Assembly: GCF_002902985.1 (NCBI RefSeq)
Contig: NZ_CP026167.1
Span: forward strand, 2,728,001-2,792,000
Source: Leclercia sp. LSNIH1
Lineage (GTDB): Bacteria > Pseudomonadota > Gammaproteobacteria > Enterobacterales > Enterobacteriaceae
Length of the DNA: 64,000 nt
Reading direction: 5' to 3'
The notes under the pieces were generated by a model that had not been told where the DNA came from, did not search any database, and saw nothing but the letters and a program-made list of their open reading frames with translations. The stretch's first letter is position 1, and every line of letters begins with the position of its first letter. A program made the translations under genes and the position numbers. Positions 51,433 through 60,992 of the stretch are shown here, one piece after another.

Positions 51433-52254
51433 ATGCTGTCGCGACGGTCACTTCGACTCAGCCGTTTTCGCAAAAACAAACGCCGCTTGCGTGAGCGCTT
51501 ACGCCAGCGAATTTTCTTCCAGGATGTGGCAATGCCGGAATTGATGGAAAAACCAAGAGTACTGGTCCTGACCGGGGCGGGGATCTCCGCCGAGTCGGGC
51601 ATTCGAACGTTTCGCGCGACCGACGGGCTGTGGGAAGAGCATCGGGTTGAAGATGTGGCGACGCCGGAAGGTTTTGCCCGTAACCCGCAGCTGGTGCAGG
51701 AATTCTACAATGCCCGCCGCCGTCAGTTGCAGTCGCCGGAGATCGCCCCTAATGCGGCGCATCTGGCGCTGGCTAAACTCGAAGAGGCGCTGGGGGATCG
51801 CTTCCTGCTGGTAACGCAGAATATTGATAACCTGCATGAGCGCGCGGGCAACCGCAACGTACTTCATATGCACGGTGAATTGCTGAAGGTGCGTTGCTCC
51901 AGCAGCGGCCAGGTCTTTAGCTGGACCGGCGATGTCACCTCCGATGACAAATGCCACTGCTGTCAGTTCCCGTCGCCGCTGCGCCCGCACGTGGTGTGGT
52001 TTGGCGAAATGCCGCTGGGAATGGACGAGATCTACAACGCCCTGGCGATGGCGGATCTGTTTATCGCCATTGGCACCTCGGGGCATGTCTATCCGGCGGC
52101 GGGATTTGTTCACGAAGCGAAGCTGCAGGGGGCGCATACGGTGGAGCTGAACCTTGAGCCGAGCCAGGTGGGCAGCGAGTTTGAAGAGAAAACCTACGGA
52201 CTGGCGAGCGAAGTGGTGCCGCAGTTTGTGGATAAGCTTCTTAAGGGATTGTAA
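51433..52254 (+). CDS. cobB: NAD-dependent protein deacylase CobB (sirtuin)
   Basis: CobB removes acetyl and succinyl groups from lysines, notably re-activating acetyl-CoA synthetase. The 273-residue frame starts with a strongly basic N-terminal extension ([20 protein letters not shown]). The sirtuin core follows: [14 protein letters not shown] for NAD (about 45-58), [12 protein letters not shown], catalytic His in HMHGELLK and Cys pairs for zinc (VRCSS, KCHCC). In E. coli and Salmonella long and short CobB isoforms are made; a short form could start at Met34 or Met38 here. Confidence 0.96.
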   Translation: MLSRRSLRLSRFRKNKRRLRERLRQRIFFQDVAMPELMEKPRVLVLTGAGISAESGIRTFRATDGLWEEHRVEDVATPEGFARNPQLVQEFYNARRRQLQSPEIAPNAAHLALAKLEEALGDRFLLVTQNIDNLHERAGNRNVLHMHGELLKVRCSSSGQVFSWTGDVTSDDKCHCCQFPSPLRPHVVWFGEMPLGMDEIYNALAMADLFIAIGTSGHVYPAAGFVHEAKLQGAHTVELNLEPSQVGSEFEEKTYGLASEVVPQFVDKLLKGL

Positions 52255-52319
52255 GTGGTTCACTGCGCGAAGAGCAGACGCTTTTCGCGCAAATTTCCAG
52301 GGAACGACAGGAACAGGTT

Positions 52320-52625
52320 ATGGATAACCCGCTAATTGTATCGGCCATTATTTTTATTGTGGCGGTAGGGATAGGTCTGTGGAGCCAGTGTTGCCTGCCT
52401 CGCCTTTCTGACAGCAGAAATATCCTGTTCATTCTCTTTTTATACCTCGGCATTGTCTCCGCTGGCTCGTGTATATTTAACCTGGTATATCTTCTGTTTA
52501 CCGGACAACTTGCGCATGGCGATGTGCAGCTGTTCGGCACGATTGTTACGCTGGTCGTGCTGTGGAAACCGCTAATGTATGTGATTGGCAAAATTGATGA
52601 CGCGTTGCAAAAAATATCGGAGTAA
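52320..52625 (+). CDS. Small membrane protein, unknown function
   Basis: This 101-residue protein has three likely membrane helices (about residues 5-23, 36-60 and 68-86) and a short charged C-terminus (GKIDDALQKISE). The ATG at 52320 follows GGAACGACAGGAACAGG. It lies after cobB on the same strand and converges with the DUF6708-like gene. K-12 carries the unrelated ycfZ and ymfA genes in this slot. I do not recognise the family. Base use looks a little more A/T-rich than its neighbours, which would fit a lineage-specific gene. Confidence 0.7.
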   Translation: MDNPLIVSAIIFIVAVGIGLWSQCCLPRLSDSRNILFILFLYLGIVSAGSCIFNLVYLLFTGQLAHGDVQLFGTIVTLVVLWKPLMYVIGKIDDALQKISE

Positions 52626-52713
52626 ATAGTTGAGCGGGGCGAATCAACGCCAGATTACCCGCAAAGCCCTGACGACAACGCAGGACCTTACGCAGTTAAA
52701 ATAAATAATTAAT

Positions 52714-53592
52714 CTATTGTTTATCTGTTGTTGATTCGCCCTGTGCCTCATCAGACCACGGCGTCTCCGGCAGCCTGCGCATAATTTTCCTCATTGCCAG
52801 AGCGTCCAGTAAAATGGTTGGCACCATAATAAAAGAAATGAGCCAGAAAAAAGGATTCCTGACGGGAAAAATGGTTGTCCATTTATCCTGTTCATTGACT
52901 CGCGACAACATCCGGCTGCTCAATCTCGTCACGCAATATTTAAAGGAGTAGTTATTTTCTATCGATATTAAATGAACGGGTGTCATCAGGCCATTCATAT
53001 AGTTTCTGCACCACGCCCAGGATTCCGCATAACTCAAAAGAGTATCTGCGATATCGGTAGAGAAGCGAGAGACTTGATAAAATAAAGGCGCGTTATCATC
53101 GCCGATGATTATCCAGTTTTTTTTCCCGTCAGTCGAGGGTGCTTGCCACTTATACCATGTCCGGGAACCCGCGGTTCCGGAACCGTTACTAAAATGGGCT
53201 TCAATGTTCTTCCAGTCATAAATCAGCGTTTCGACAGGCCATTTCGCAAAGATATTACGCGTGGGACGATACGTTTGAACATACACCCGTTGGCGCTTGC
53301 GATTCAGCCTGACGATTAACGTTTTGGGGTGGGTAATGACGACACGCAGTGCGTGGATGCTGCTATAGAACATCAGGATGAGTATAATCTCAACCAGAAT
53401 AAATATGGGAGAATACCCAATAATTGGGCCAATAAATAAAATAGATAACAGAAATGGGAATATGGTCAGAAGCGGCATCGTTACGCCAAGCCATTCGCTT
53501 CTGGGGACGTTTCTTATGATATTGCAATAAATATCATTGACGGCGACTACACCGAATAGGGGCGGCGCTTTTCTCTGCGTTTTTTTTGACAT
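52714..53592 (-). CDS. DUF6708-like membrane protein, unknown function
   Basis: The 292-residue protein has a short cytosolic start, two adjacent membrane helices (about residues 36-80), a soluble domain (about 85-235) and a further hydrophobic stretch (about 245-268). It resembles proteins annotated as DUF6708 in Enterobacterales. Aromatic-rich blocks (TLIYDWKNIEAHFSNGSG, YKWQAPSTDGKKNWIIIGD) are characteristic. Some relatives are found near type VI secretion genes, but none are seen here. The sequence is clearly more A/T-rich than its neighbours, which suggests acquisition. Family assignment is from memory; function unknown. Confidence 0.68.
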   Translation of the reverse strand: MSKKTQRKAPPLFGVVAVNDIYCNIIRNVPRSEWLGVTMPLLTIFPFLLSILFIGPIIGYSPIFILVEIILILMFYSSIHALRVVITHPKTLIVRLNRKRQRVYVQTYRPTRNIFAKWPVETLIYDWKNIEAHFSNGSGTAGSRTWYKWQAPSTDGKKNWIIIGDDNAPLFYQVSRFSTDIADTLLSYAESWAWCRNYMNGLMTPVHLISIENNYSFKYCVTRLSSRMLSRVNEQDKWTTIFPVRNPFFWLISFIMVPTILLDALAMRKIMRRLPETPWSDEAQGESTTDKQ

Positions 53593-53752
53593 AATGAGTC
53601 CTTTTATGATGTTGCCTGTAATCCTTTAAATCAGGAAAATCAATGCCTATGTCTTGTTAATGGTAGTAAAAATAATGTCGATGCAGAAAAAAGAGAATAA
53701 AGAACGTTATTGTTCAGCTTCATATGTACTTATCCTTGTACCATTGAGTTAT

Positions 53753-53770
53753 GCCGGGTCGAAACCCGGC
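53753..53770 (-). other. Short GC hairpin downstream of potD
   Basis: GCCGGGT and ACCCGGC form a seven-base-pair stem with a CGAA loop 12 bases after the potD stop. It lacks a T-run; it may be a REP remnant or a mRNA 3' end stabiliser. The rest of the 53593-53781 gap is A/T-rich with no gene. Confidence 0.5.
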
Positions 53771-53781
53771 ATAGTATTGCA

Positions 53782-54828
53782 TTAACGACCTGCCTTCAAC
53801 TTCTGGTAATACTCTTCATACAGGCGGCTGGCGTCGCCCACATCGTTCTGCCACTCGCCTTTACTGATGGTCTGCGCATCCGGGTAGAGCGACTTGTCAT
53901 TTGCAACGGTCGGGCTCAGCAGCTTGCGGGCGGCGAGGTTTGGCGTCGGGTAGCCGATGGTCTCTGCTACCTGTTTTGCCACATCCGGGCGCAGCAGGAA
54001 GTTAATCAGCTTCAGGGCACCGTCCACGTTTTTAGCATTGGCCGGAATAGCCAGGCTGTCCATCCAGAAGATCCCGCCCTCTGCAGGCCACACCACTTCC
54101 AGCGGCGTACCGGCCTGACGCGCGACGTATGCCGACCCGTTCCACACCATCCCCACGTTGACTTCCCCTTCCATATACGGGTTCGCCGGATTATCGGAGT
54201 TGAAGGCGGCCACGTTAGGCATCAGTTTTTGCAGCTCATGGTAAGCCGCTTCAATCTCTTTCGGATCGGTGGTGTTGCCAGAGTAGCCCAGCTTACGCAG
54301 CGCAATCTGGAACACTTCGCGGGCGTCGTCGGTCAGCAGCAATTCGCCTTTATAGTCTGGTTTCCACAGGTCGGCCCAGCTCGTCACCGATTTAGGATCC
54401 ATCGCTTCGCTGTTGATCCCGATCGCCGTTGCGCCCCAGATGTACGGAATAGAGTAATCGTTATTCGGGTCAAACGGCTTGTTGAGCATCTCCGGATCGA
54501 GGTTTGAAAAATTGGTTAGCTTCGATTTGTCGATCTTCTGGATCATGCCCTCTTTGCGCATCTTGTCGACGAAATAGGTCGACGGGACCACCAGGTCGTA
54601 GGCGCCATCTTTATAGGTTTTGAGCTTGGCATACATGGTTTCATTCGACTCGTAGGTCGAGTAGATAACCTTGATGCCGGTCTCTTTAGTGAACTGCTCC
54701 AGCAGGCCTGGCGGCACATACTCGGTCCAGTTATAGAAATAGAGCGTTTTACTGTCGTCCGCGTGCGCAGCGCTAATACCCATTGCGAGAGCGCCTGCCG
54801 CGAGCAGGTGGCGTGACCATTTTTTCAT
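53782..54828 (-). CDS. potD: Spermidine/putrescine-binding periplasmic protein PotD
   Basis: PotD captures spermidine (and putrescine less well) for the PotABC importer. The 348-residue precursor (K-12 length) has a Sec signal peptide (MKKWSRHLLAAGALAMGISA, cleaved after AHA) and opens DDSKTLYFYNWTEYVPPGLL. Polyamine-contacting acidic and aromatic residues are in WTEY, YESNETMYAK and WPAEGGIFWMD. Its start overlaps the potC stop by one base. Last gene of potABCD. Confidence 0.98.
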   Translation of the reverse strand: MKKWSRHLLAAGALAMGISAAHADDSKTLYFYNWTEYVPPGLLEQFTKETGIKVIYSTYESNETMYAKLKTYKDGAYDLVVPSTYFVDKMRKEGMIQKIDKSKLTNFSNLDPEMLNKPFDPNNDYSIPYIWGATAIGINSEAMDPKSVTSWADLWKPDYKGELLLTDDAREVFQIALRKLGYSGNTTDPKEIEAAYHELQKLMPNVAAFNSDNPANPYMEGEVNVGMVWNGSAYVARQAGTPLEVVWPAEGGIFWMDSLAIPANAKNVDGALKLINFLLRPDVAKQVAETIGYPTPNLAARKLLSPTVANDKSLYPDAQTISKGEWQNDVGDASRLYEEYYQKLKAGR

Positions 54829-55616
54829 TAATACGTCCCCTGAGATTTTGTTTTATCACGAGCAATAAGCTGACTGGCGATCACCAGAACCAGCGATAAC
54901 ATCAACAGTATGGTCGCCAGCGCGTTCACCTCCGGTGAGACGCCAACTTTCACCATCGAATAGATCTTCAACGGCAGAATTTCATAGCTCGGCCCGGTGA
55001 CGAATGACGAAACCACCACGTCATCCATCGACAGGGTAAAGCTGAGCAGCCATCCCGCGGCCACGGCGGGCATCGCCAGCGGCAGGATAATTTTGCGCAG
55101 GATGGTCATCTCGCTGGCACCCAGATCTTTTGCCGCCTCCAGCATCCGCACGTCAAAGCCTTTCAGACGGGAGTAGACCGTCACCACCACAAACGGCAGG
55201 CAGAAGGTGATGTGTGAGAAGAGCAGGGACCAGAAGCCCAGCTGTACCCCCAGCAGCATAAAGAGCACCAGCAGCGAGATAGCCATTACGATGTCCGGAG
55301 ACATCATCACCACAAACAGCATGCCGCTGACGAAGGGTTTACCGCGAAAGCGGTAGCGATAGAGCGCCACCGCCGTCAGGGAGCCAATCAGGGTGGCGAG
55401 GGTGGCCGAGAAGATCGCCATCGTCAGGGAGTGCTGCGCCGCCTGCAGCAGGCTGTCGTTATTCACCAGCAGGCTGTACCACTGGGTGGTAAAACCCTGC
55501 CAGTTAATGCCAAAGCGCGAGCTGTTAAAGGAGTTCACGATCAGGATAATGATCGGAATGTAGAGGTACGCATAAATCGCGGTCATAAAACCGCCGCGGA
55601 GTAGTCGACCGATCAT
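54828..55616 (-). CDS. potC: Spermidine/putrescine ABC permease PotC
   Basis: PotC is one of two membrane subunits of the polyamine importer. The 262-residue protein has six predicted helices and the permease EAA loop (LEAAKDLGASEMTILRKIILP) that contacts the PotA ATPase. It overlaps potB upstream (ATGA) and potD downstream. Confidence 0.97.
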   Translation of the reverse strand: MIGRLLRGGFMTAIYAYLYIPIIILIVNSFNSSRFGINWQGFTTQWYSLLVNNDSLLQAAQHSLTMAIFSATLATLIGSLTAVALYRYRFRGKPFVSGMLFVVMMSPDIVMAISLLVLFMLLGVQLGFWSLLFSHITFCLPFVVVTVYSRLKGFDVRMLEAAKDLGASEMTILRKIILPLAMPAVAAGWLLSFTLSMDDVVVSSFVTGPSYEILPLKIYSMVKVGVSPEVNALATILLMLSLVLVIASQLIARDKTKSQGTY

Positions 55617-56470
55617 TCAAGTTCCCCTTTACTGTTAAGCAGCCGCGACGCGCGCCAGTAGACCAGCAGCATCAGGCCCATCACCAGGGTCAGGGTGATA
55701 CTGGTGGCCGAACCGAACGGCCAGTCGCGAATATTGAGGAACTGGCTCTTGATGACGTTACCGATCAGCAGGTTTTTAGCCCCGCCCATCAGGTCGGAGA
55801 CGTAAAACAGCCCCATCGCCGGCAGCATCACCAGCAGGCAGCCGGCAATGATCCCTGGCATGGTCAGGGGGATAATAATGCGGATAAAGGTCTGGAGTTT
55901 GCTGGCGCCAAGATCCCTTGCCGCCTCCAGCAGGGGTTTATCCAGCTTCTCAATGCTGGAGTAGAGCGGCATCACCATAAACGGCAGCAGGATGTAGACC
56001 AGCCCCACAATCACCGCGCCGGGAGTGAACATGATGCGGATCGGGGTGTCAATGACGCCCAGCCACAGCAGAAACTCGTTCAGGTAGCCTTTGGTGCTGA
56101 GAAAGATCTTCAGGCCGTAGATGCGGATCAGCGAGTTGGTCCAGAAGGGCACAATCAGCAGGAACAGCAGCAGCGGTCGCACTTTCGTCGGCAGCTTCGC
56201 CAGGAACCAGGCAAAGGGATACCCCAGCACCAGGCAGGCGACGGTGGCTATCAGCGCCATATTGAGCGAATGGAGCAGGACCTGGAAATAGAGCGGGTCC
56301 AGCAGGCGCGCGTAATTTTCCAGCGTAAAGACCAGCGAGACAAAATGGGCGTCGTCACGGGTCAGGAAGCTGGTCGCGATGATCATCAGGTTGGGTAAAA
56401 AGACAAATAACACAAGCCAACCGACGATAGTGGCGATCACCACATTCTGGAATTTACTTGTGTTCTTCAT
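55613..56470 (-). CDS. potB: Spermidine/putrescine ABC permease PotB
   Basis: PotB is the second permease subunit. I chose the ATG at 56470 ([18 protein letters not shown]), which gives 285 residues as annotated for K-12; the frame also offers 56482. Six helices are predicted, with the EAA loop [21 protein letters not shown]. The start lies inside the end of potA, and its stop overlaps the potC ATG, so the operon is translated as a coupled unit. Confidence 0.97.
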   Translation of the reverse strand: MKNTSKFQNVVIATIVGWLVLFVFLPNLMIIATSFLTRDDAHFVSLVFTLENYARLLDPLYFQVLLHSLNMALIATVACLVLGYPFAWFLAKLPTKVRPLLLFLLIVPFWTNSLIRIYGLKIFLSTKGYLNEFLLWLGVIDTPIRIMFTPGAVIVGLVYILLPFMVMPLYSSIEKLDKPLLEAARDLGASKLQTFIRIIIPLTMPGIIAGCLLVMLPAMGLFYVSDLMGGAKNLLIGNVIKSQFLNIRDWPFGSATSITLTLVMGLMLLVYWRASRLLNSKGELE

Positions 56471-57590
56471 CAGCCAGCACAACCTCCCAGCTTTCTACCC
56501 AGTTAATGACCATTTTTTGATTGAGCGAGTGGTCGAAATCGGGATCGTCTTCGTTAAAGAATTCGCTGACCATCACCATCTTGCCGTTTTCCAGCTCAAC
56601 GACCGACTCAAGCGTCATGCCTTTGTAGTTTCGCTCGCGGATATAGCCGATTAGCCCTTCGACTTCGGTTTCGTCGTGGATCTCTTCAACGCGCAGATCT
56701 TCCGGACGCAGCAGGACGTTCAGCTGCTGTCCCGGCTCAACGGCAAAATTGACGAAGATGTTGCAGGCGCGGCCCTCGACGTTAGCCAGCACCCGCTGGT
56801 CGTCGAGTCGTTCAATAACGGTAGCATTGAAGATGTTGATTTCACCAATAAAGCTGGCGACAAACAGGTTTTTCGGCTCTTCGTAGATCTCGCGCGGCGT
56901 ACCGTCCTGCTCGATTTTGCCCTCGCGCATCACCACGATGCGATCGGACATGGTCAATGCCTCTTCCTGGTCGTGGGTGACAAAAACAAAGGTGATCCCG
57001 AGCTTACGCTGCAGCGCCTTTAATTCGTTCTGCATCTGCTTGCGCAGCTTGTAGTCGAGTGCGGAAAGAGACTCATCCAGCAGCAGCAGGCGCGGTTTAT
57101 TAACCACGGCACGGGCGATGGCGACACGCTGTTGCTGTCCACCCGAAAGCTGGTGCGGTTTACGCTGGGCGAACGCTTCAAGCTGAACCATGCGCAGGGC
57201 CTCGGTGACGCGTGGCGTGATTTCGCTGGCGGGCGTTTTTTGCATCCGCAGGCCAAAGGCGACGTTTTCGAAAACCGTCATGTGCGGGAAAAGTGCGTAA
57301 CTTTGAAAGACGGTATTGACGTGGCGCTGTTCAGCAGGAACCAGGGTAATGTCCTGATTGTCCAGATGGATGTGACCGCGATCGACGTTATCCAGCCCGG
57401 CGATAAGGCGAAGCACTGTCGTTTTACCACAGCCTGAAGGGCCAAGTAGTGTAAGAAATTCGCCGTTGTTGATCGTTAAATCCAGGTCGGAAATGACGGT
57501 TTTTCCGTCAAAGCTTTTACGAATTCCGGCCAGTTGCACCAACGGTGACAGTGAAGCTGGTTGTGTATTCAATTTTTGATTCAGTCCCAT
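56454..57590 (-). CDS. potA: Spermidine/putrescine ABC transporter ATPase PotA
   Basis: PotA powers polyamine import. The 378-residue protein (K-12 length) has the ABC motifs: Walker [15 protein letters not shown] (about 49-62), signature [14 protein letters not shown], Walker [14 protein letters not shown] and switch [11 protein letters not shown]-terminal TOBE-type regulatory domain (about 250-378) in which spermidine inhibits the ATPase in E. coli follows. First gene of potABCD, divergent from pepT across 248 bases. Confidence 0.98.
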   Translation of the reverse strand: MGLNQKLNTQPASLSPLVQLAGIRKSFDGKTVISDLDLTINNGEFLTLLGPSGCGKTTVLRLIAGLDNVDRGHIHLDNQDITLVPAEQRHVNTVFQSYALFPHMTVFENVAFGLRMQKTPASEITPRVTEALRMVQLEAFAQRKPHQLSGGQQQRVAIARAVVNKPRLLLLDESLSALDYKLRKQMQNELKALQRKLGITFVFVTHDQEEALTMSDRIVVMREGKIEQDGTPREIYEEPKNLFVASFIGEINIFNATVIERLDDQRVLANVEGRACNIFVNFAVEPGQQLNVLLRPEDLRVEEIHDETEVEGLIGYIRERNYKGMTLESVVELENGKMVMVSEFFNEDDPDFDHSLNQKMVINWVESWEVVLADEEHK

Positions 57591-57838
57591 ATCGACGCTG
57601 CAAATGCTTATCGCAGCGGGGTTTGTGGTTAACCACCTTGGTGAAACGTAATGAGGGCGGACATTCTACGGGAAAGCGCTGCAATCGCCAATCCTTGTTA
57701 CCCATTGATAAGCTACATTTATTAGCAAACGATGAGAGAACCGGAAATATTCTCGTTTACGGGATAAAAGTGACCTGACGCAATATTTGGGTTTTGCTGC
57801 TTACTGATAATGTTGTCACGAAAAGTGAGGGTGACTGC
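57591..57838. promoter_or_regulatory. potA-pepT divergent control region
   Basis: The gap should hold both promoters. A lone FNR half-site TTGAT is at 57705-57709, without a good partner half. pepT is FNR-induced in Salmonella, so this may be the remnant or weak site. The pepT ribosome site is the GTGAGGGTGA region just before 57839. Confidence 0.35.
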
Positions 57839-59062
57839 ATGGATAAATTACTTGAGCGTTTTTTACAGTACGTATCGCTGGATACCCAATCTAAGCCGGG
57901 TGTCCGCCAGGTGCCAAGCACCGAAGGGCAGTGGAAGCTGTTGCAGCTGTTAAAAAGCCAACTGGAGGAGTTGGGGCTCGTTAACGTGACCTTAAGTGAA
58001 AAAGGGACGGTGATGGGCACGCTACCTGCGAATGTGAGCGGTGATATTCCTGCCATTGGTTTTATTTCCCATGTCGATACCTCACCGGATTTTAGCGGCA
58101 AAAACGTCAATCCGCAGATTGTTGAGAATTATCGGGGCGGTGATATCGCCCTTGGCGTCGGTGACGAAGTGCTGTCGCCGGTGATGTTCCCGGTATTACA
58201 CCAGCTGCTCGGCCAGACCCTGATCACCACCGACGGCAAAACGCTGCTGGGGGCTGATGACAAAGCGGGTGTTGCCGAGATCATGACCGCGCTGGCGGTG
58301 CTGAAGAACAAAAACGTGCCGCACGGCGATATCCGCGTGGCCTTTACCCCCGATGAAGAGGTGGGCAAAGGGGCGAAGCATTTTGATGTTGAGGCGTTCG
58401 ATGCCCGCTGGGCCTACACCGTCGATGGCGGCGGCGTGGGGGAGCTGGAGTTCGAGAACTTCAATGCGGCGTCGGTGAATATCCGCATCGTTGGCAACAA
58501 TGTCCACCCAGGCACCGCGAAAGGGGTGATGGTGAACGCGCTGTCGCTGGCGGCCCGCATTCATGCTGAAGTTCCGGCGGATGAAAGCCCGGAAAAAACC
58601 GAAGGCTATGAGGGCTTCTACCATCTGACCAGCATCAAAGGGACGGTGGACCGCGCGGATATGCACTACATCATCCGTGATTTCAACCGCGAAGGGTTTG
58701 AAGCGCGCAAACGCAAGATGATGGATATCGCAAAGAAGGTGGGCAAAGGACTTCACCCGGACTGCTACATTGAGCTGGTCATCGAAGACAGCTATTACAA
58801 TATGCATGAAAAGGTGATCGAGCATCCCTACATCCTTGAGGTGGCACAGCAGGCGATGCGCGACTGCGACGTCGAGCCGCAGCTCAAGCCGATCCGCGGC
58901 GGCACCGATGGCGCGCAGCTCTCCTTTATGGGGCTGCCGTGCCCGAATCTGTTCACCGGGGGCTATAACTACCACGGCAAGCATGAGTTCGTGACCCTGG
59001 AAGGAATGGAAAAAGCGGTGCAGGTGATTGTGCGGATTGCGGAGCTCACCGCAAAACAATAG
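57839..59062 (+). CDS. pepT: Peptidase T (tripeptidase)
   Basis: PepT is a zinc-dependent M20B aminotripeptidase. The ATG at 57839 gives 407 residues, close to K-12 (408), starting [15 protein letters not shown]. Metal ligands are in ISHVDTSPD (His78 region), GADDKAG (Asp about 140), the catalytic PDEEVGKG (Glu about 173-174), [11 protein letters not shown] and the terminal HGKHEF. An upstream in-frame ATG at 57794 adds 15 unlike residues. Confidence 0.97.
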   Translation: MDKLLERFLQYVSLDTQSKPGVRQVPSTEGQWKLLQLLKSQLEELGLVNVTLSEKGTVMGTLPANVSGDIPAIGFISHVDTSPDFSGKNVNPQIVENYRGGDIALGVGDEVLSPVMFPVLHQLLGQTLITTDGKTLLGADDKAGVAEIMTALAVLKNKNVPHGDIRVAFTPDEEVGKGAKHFDVEAFDARWAYTVDGGGVGELEFENFNAASVNIRIVGNNVHPGTAKGVMVNALSLAARIHAEVPADESPEKTEGYEGFYHLTSIKGTVDRADMHYIIRDFNREGFEARKRKMMDIAKKVGKGLHPDCYIELVIEDSYYNMHEKVIEHPYILEVAQQAMRDCDVEPQLKPIRGGTDGAQLSFMGLPCPNLFTGGYNYHGKHEFVTLEGMEKAVQVIVRIAELTAKQ

Positions 59063-59073
59063 TCGCCGTTTGA

Positions 59074-59122
59074 CGCCTTACCCGGTCTACGCGTAGGCCG
59101 GGCAAACAACGTGCCGCCCGGC
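59074..59122. repeat. REP sequence upstream of the RAYT gene
   Basis: GTAGGCCGGGCAAACAACGT...GCCGCCCGGC (59093-59122) is a full REP unit, preceded by a partial inverted one (TTACCCGGTCTAC, 59079-59090). It begins 12 bases after pepT and ends 28 bases before the transposase start. Confidence 0.88.
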
Positions 59123-59150
59123 ATTTCCACACATGAGGAGGGAACCTCAT

Positions 59151-59642
59151 ATGTCAAACTACCGTCGACATTATGTGCCAGGCGGAACCTGGTTTTTCAC
59201 CGTTAACCTGCAAAACCGGCGCAGCGATCTGCTGACGCGACATATCGATACGCTTCGTGCGGCAACGCAAGGTGTTAAACGCCGCAAACCCTTTCTGATT
59301 AATGCCTGGGTGATCCTGCCGGAACATATGCACTGTATCTGGACGTTACCCGAAAATGACGCGGACTACTCCGGCCGCTGGCGAGACATCAAAAAGACCT
59401 TCACCCGCGTGCTGGGGATGCCAGGCATCTGGCAGCCACGCTTCTGGGAACATACCATCCGGGACGACAACGACCTGCGGCGACATACGGATTACATCCA
59501 TATCAACCCGCTGAAACATGGCTATGTGACGCGCGTGAAAGCGTGGCCCTATTCCACCTTTCATCGTGATGTACGGGAAGGGATATACCCGGAAGATTGG
59601 GCTGGGGAGATAGAGGATTTTGACACCGGAGAGCGGCGATAA
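59151..59642 (+). CDS. REP-associated tyrosine transposase (RAYT)
   Basis: RAYT proteins are single-copy relatives of IS200/IS605 TnpA that bind and cut REP hairpins. The ATG at 59151 (GGAGGGA upstream) gives 163 residues. The HUH motif is in PEHMHCIWTLPE (about residues 57-68), the catalytic tyrosine is in DYIHINPLKHG (about 115-125), and the RAYT block RFWEHTIRDDNDLRRH is present. It resembles K-12 RayT (YafM) but is inserted at another site. REPs on both sides make this a typical REPtron. Confidence 0.92.
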   Translation: MSNYRRHYVPGGTWFFTVNLQNRRSDLLTRHIDTLRAATQGVKRRKPFLINAWVILPEHMHCIWTLPENDADYSGRWRDIKKTFTRVLGMPGIWQPRFWEHTIRDDNDLRRHTDYIHINPLKHGYVTRVKAWPYSTFHRDVREGIYPEDWAGEIEDFDTGERR

Positions 59643-59645
59643 AAA

Positions 59646-59719
59646 GCCGGGTGGCGGCTACGCCTTACCCGGCCTACGGTTGCGATTTTGTAGACCCGGT
59701 AAGCGAAGCGCCACCGGGC
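59646..59719. repeat. REP pair downstream of the RAYT gene
   Basis: Two inverted units follow the stop codon by three bases: GCCGGGTGGCGGCTACGCCT...GGCCTAC (59646-59676) and GTAGACCCGGTAAGCGAAGC...CCGGGC (59690-59719). GTAG tetranucleotides mark the foot of the hairpins. Confidence 0.9.
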
Positions 59720-59737
59720 ATTGTCACAGACAACGTT

Positions 59738-59767
59738 GTAGGCCGGGCAAACGCAGTGCCGCCCGGC
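59738..59767. repeat. Third REP unit near the RAYT gene
   Basis: GTAGGCCGGGCAAACGCAGT...GCCGCCCGGC is nearly the same as the unit at 59093-59122 and in the same orientation, so the transposase gene is bracketed by direct copies. It lies 14 bases past the roxA stop codon. Confidence 0.9.
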
Positions 59768-59781
59768 AACCCACTAACGTC

Positions 59782-60903
59782 TCAGTCCTCGAAGAACCAG
59801 TACCCGCTGTTCACCAGGGCGGCCATCATCGCGAGGAACGACGGATCGTCCAGCGCATCGCCGAAATGATCGGCAGTCAGCACCATATGGCTGGCAAGGG
59901 CCTCCAGCGCCGGACGGTGCGGGGAATCCAGCTGCTCGCCATTGACATACACCGCTTCGCCAATACGTAACACCCGCAATCCACCCAGACGCGCCAGCTT
60001 GTCGCCCTGCTGAAGGGCATCGTAGATTTCATCCGGCTGATACGGCGGCTCCGGCAAGGAGACGTCCAGCTCGTGTCGGGACTGGCTGATAAACTCCCCG
60101 AACCACTGGTTGAAATGTTCCGGCTGGTTGATCATCTCCAGCATCATTCCGCGCAGCTGATCCAGCTCCTGCGGCAGAATATCGGCCGGATGTTCGCGGG
60201 AAGGGACCGCCGGATCGCTGAAACGGTGGCTGCCCAGTTCGCGCTGCAGGACGTAATCGGCAAACCCGCTGATCATCTCGCGACCGCTTGGGGCGCGGAA
60301 ACCAACCGAATAGTTCATTGAGTTCTCAAGGGAGTAACCCTCATGCGGGAAACCCGGTGGAATATAGAGAATATCGCCCGGCTCCAGCTCTTCGTCGATG
60401 ATGCCAACAAACGGATCGACCTGCAGCAGGTCGGGGTGCGGGCAGTGCTGTTTCATCGGCACCTTTTCACCCACGCGCCAGCGGCGGCGGCCGGTACCCT
60501 GGATAATAAACACATCGTACTGATCCAGATGCGGGCCAACGCCGCCCCCGGGCACGGAGAAGGAGATCATCAGATCGTCCATCCGCCAGTCGGGCAGGGC
60601 GCGAAATGGCAGCATCAGGGCTGCGGCGGGCTGGTGCCAGTGGTTAACCGCCTGCACCAGTAACGACCAGTTGCTCTCACCCAGGTGGTCGTAGCTTTCA
60701 AACGGGCCGTGGCTCACCTGCCATTTACCGTCCTGATGGCTGACGAGACGACTGTCGACTTCGCTCTCCATGGCCAGGCCAGCCAGCTCATCGGGAGAGA
60801 TCGGATCGACGAAATTGGTGATGCCGCGTTTCAGGACAACCGGACGTTTTTGCCAGTAACGTTCGATAAAGTCGGGCCAGTTAAGGGCTAATTGATAATC
60901 CAT
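59782..60903 (-). CDS. roxA: Ribosomal protein uL16 arginine 3-hydroxylase RoxA
   Basis: RoxA (YcfD) is a JmjC-type Fe(II)/2-oxoglutarate oxygenase that hydroxylates Arg81 of ribosomal protein L16. The 373-residue protein (K-12 length) has the iron ligands His125 and Asp127 in GPHLDQYDVF and the distal His in PPGFPHEGY (about 187). The dimerisation and C-terminal winged-helix regions follow. It converges on pepT/RAYT and lies downstream of phoQ on the same strand. Confidence 0.96.
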   Translation of the reverse strand: MDYQLALNWPDFIERYWQKRPVVLKRGITNFVDPISPDELAGLAMESEVDSRLVSHQDGKWQVSHGPFESYDHLGESNWSLLVQAVNHWHQPAAALMLPFRALPDWRMDDLMISFSVPGGGVGPHLDQYDVFIIQGTGRRRWRVGEKVPMKQHCPHPDLLQVDPFVGIIDEELEPGDILYIPPGFPHEGYSLENSMNYSVGFRAPSGREMISGFADYVLQRELGSHRFSDPAVPSREHPADILPQELDQLRGMMLEMINQPEHFNQWFGEFISQSRHELDVSLPEPPYQPDEIYDALQQGDKLARLGGLRVLRIGEAVYVNGEQLDSPHRPALEALASHMVLTADHFGDALDDPSFLAMMAALVNSGYWFFED

Positions 60904-60992
60904 ATTTATATTCCGCAGGCTTTTAATGACTCGGATTATAACGGAAGCTCGGCAGCCTGCGTGTGAGAATCACGCTTTTTTCACCCTGGCGT

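Noticed and set aside
52264..52292. Hairpin after cobB (TGCGCGAA/TTCGCGCA)
   Set aside because: An eight-base stem without a T-run; it could be chance and does not prove a terminator.
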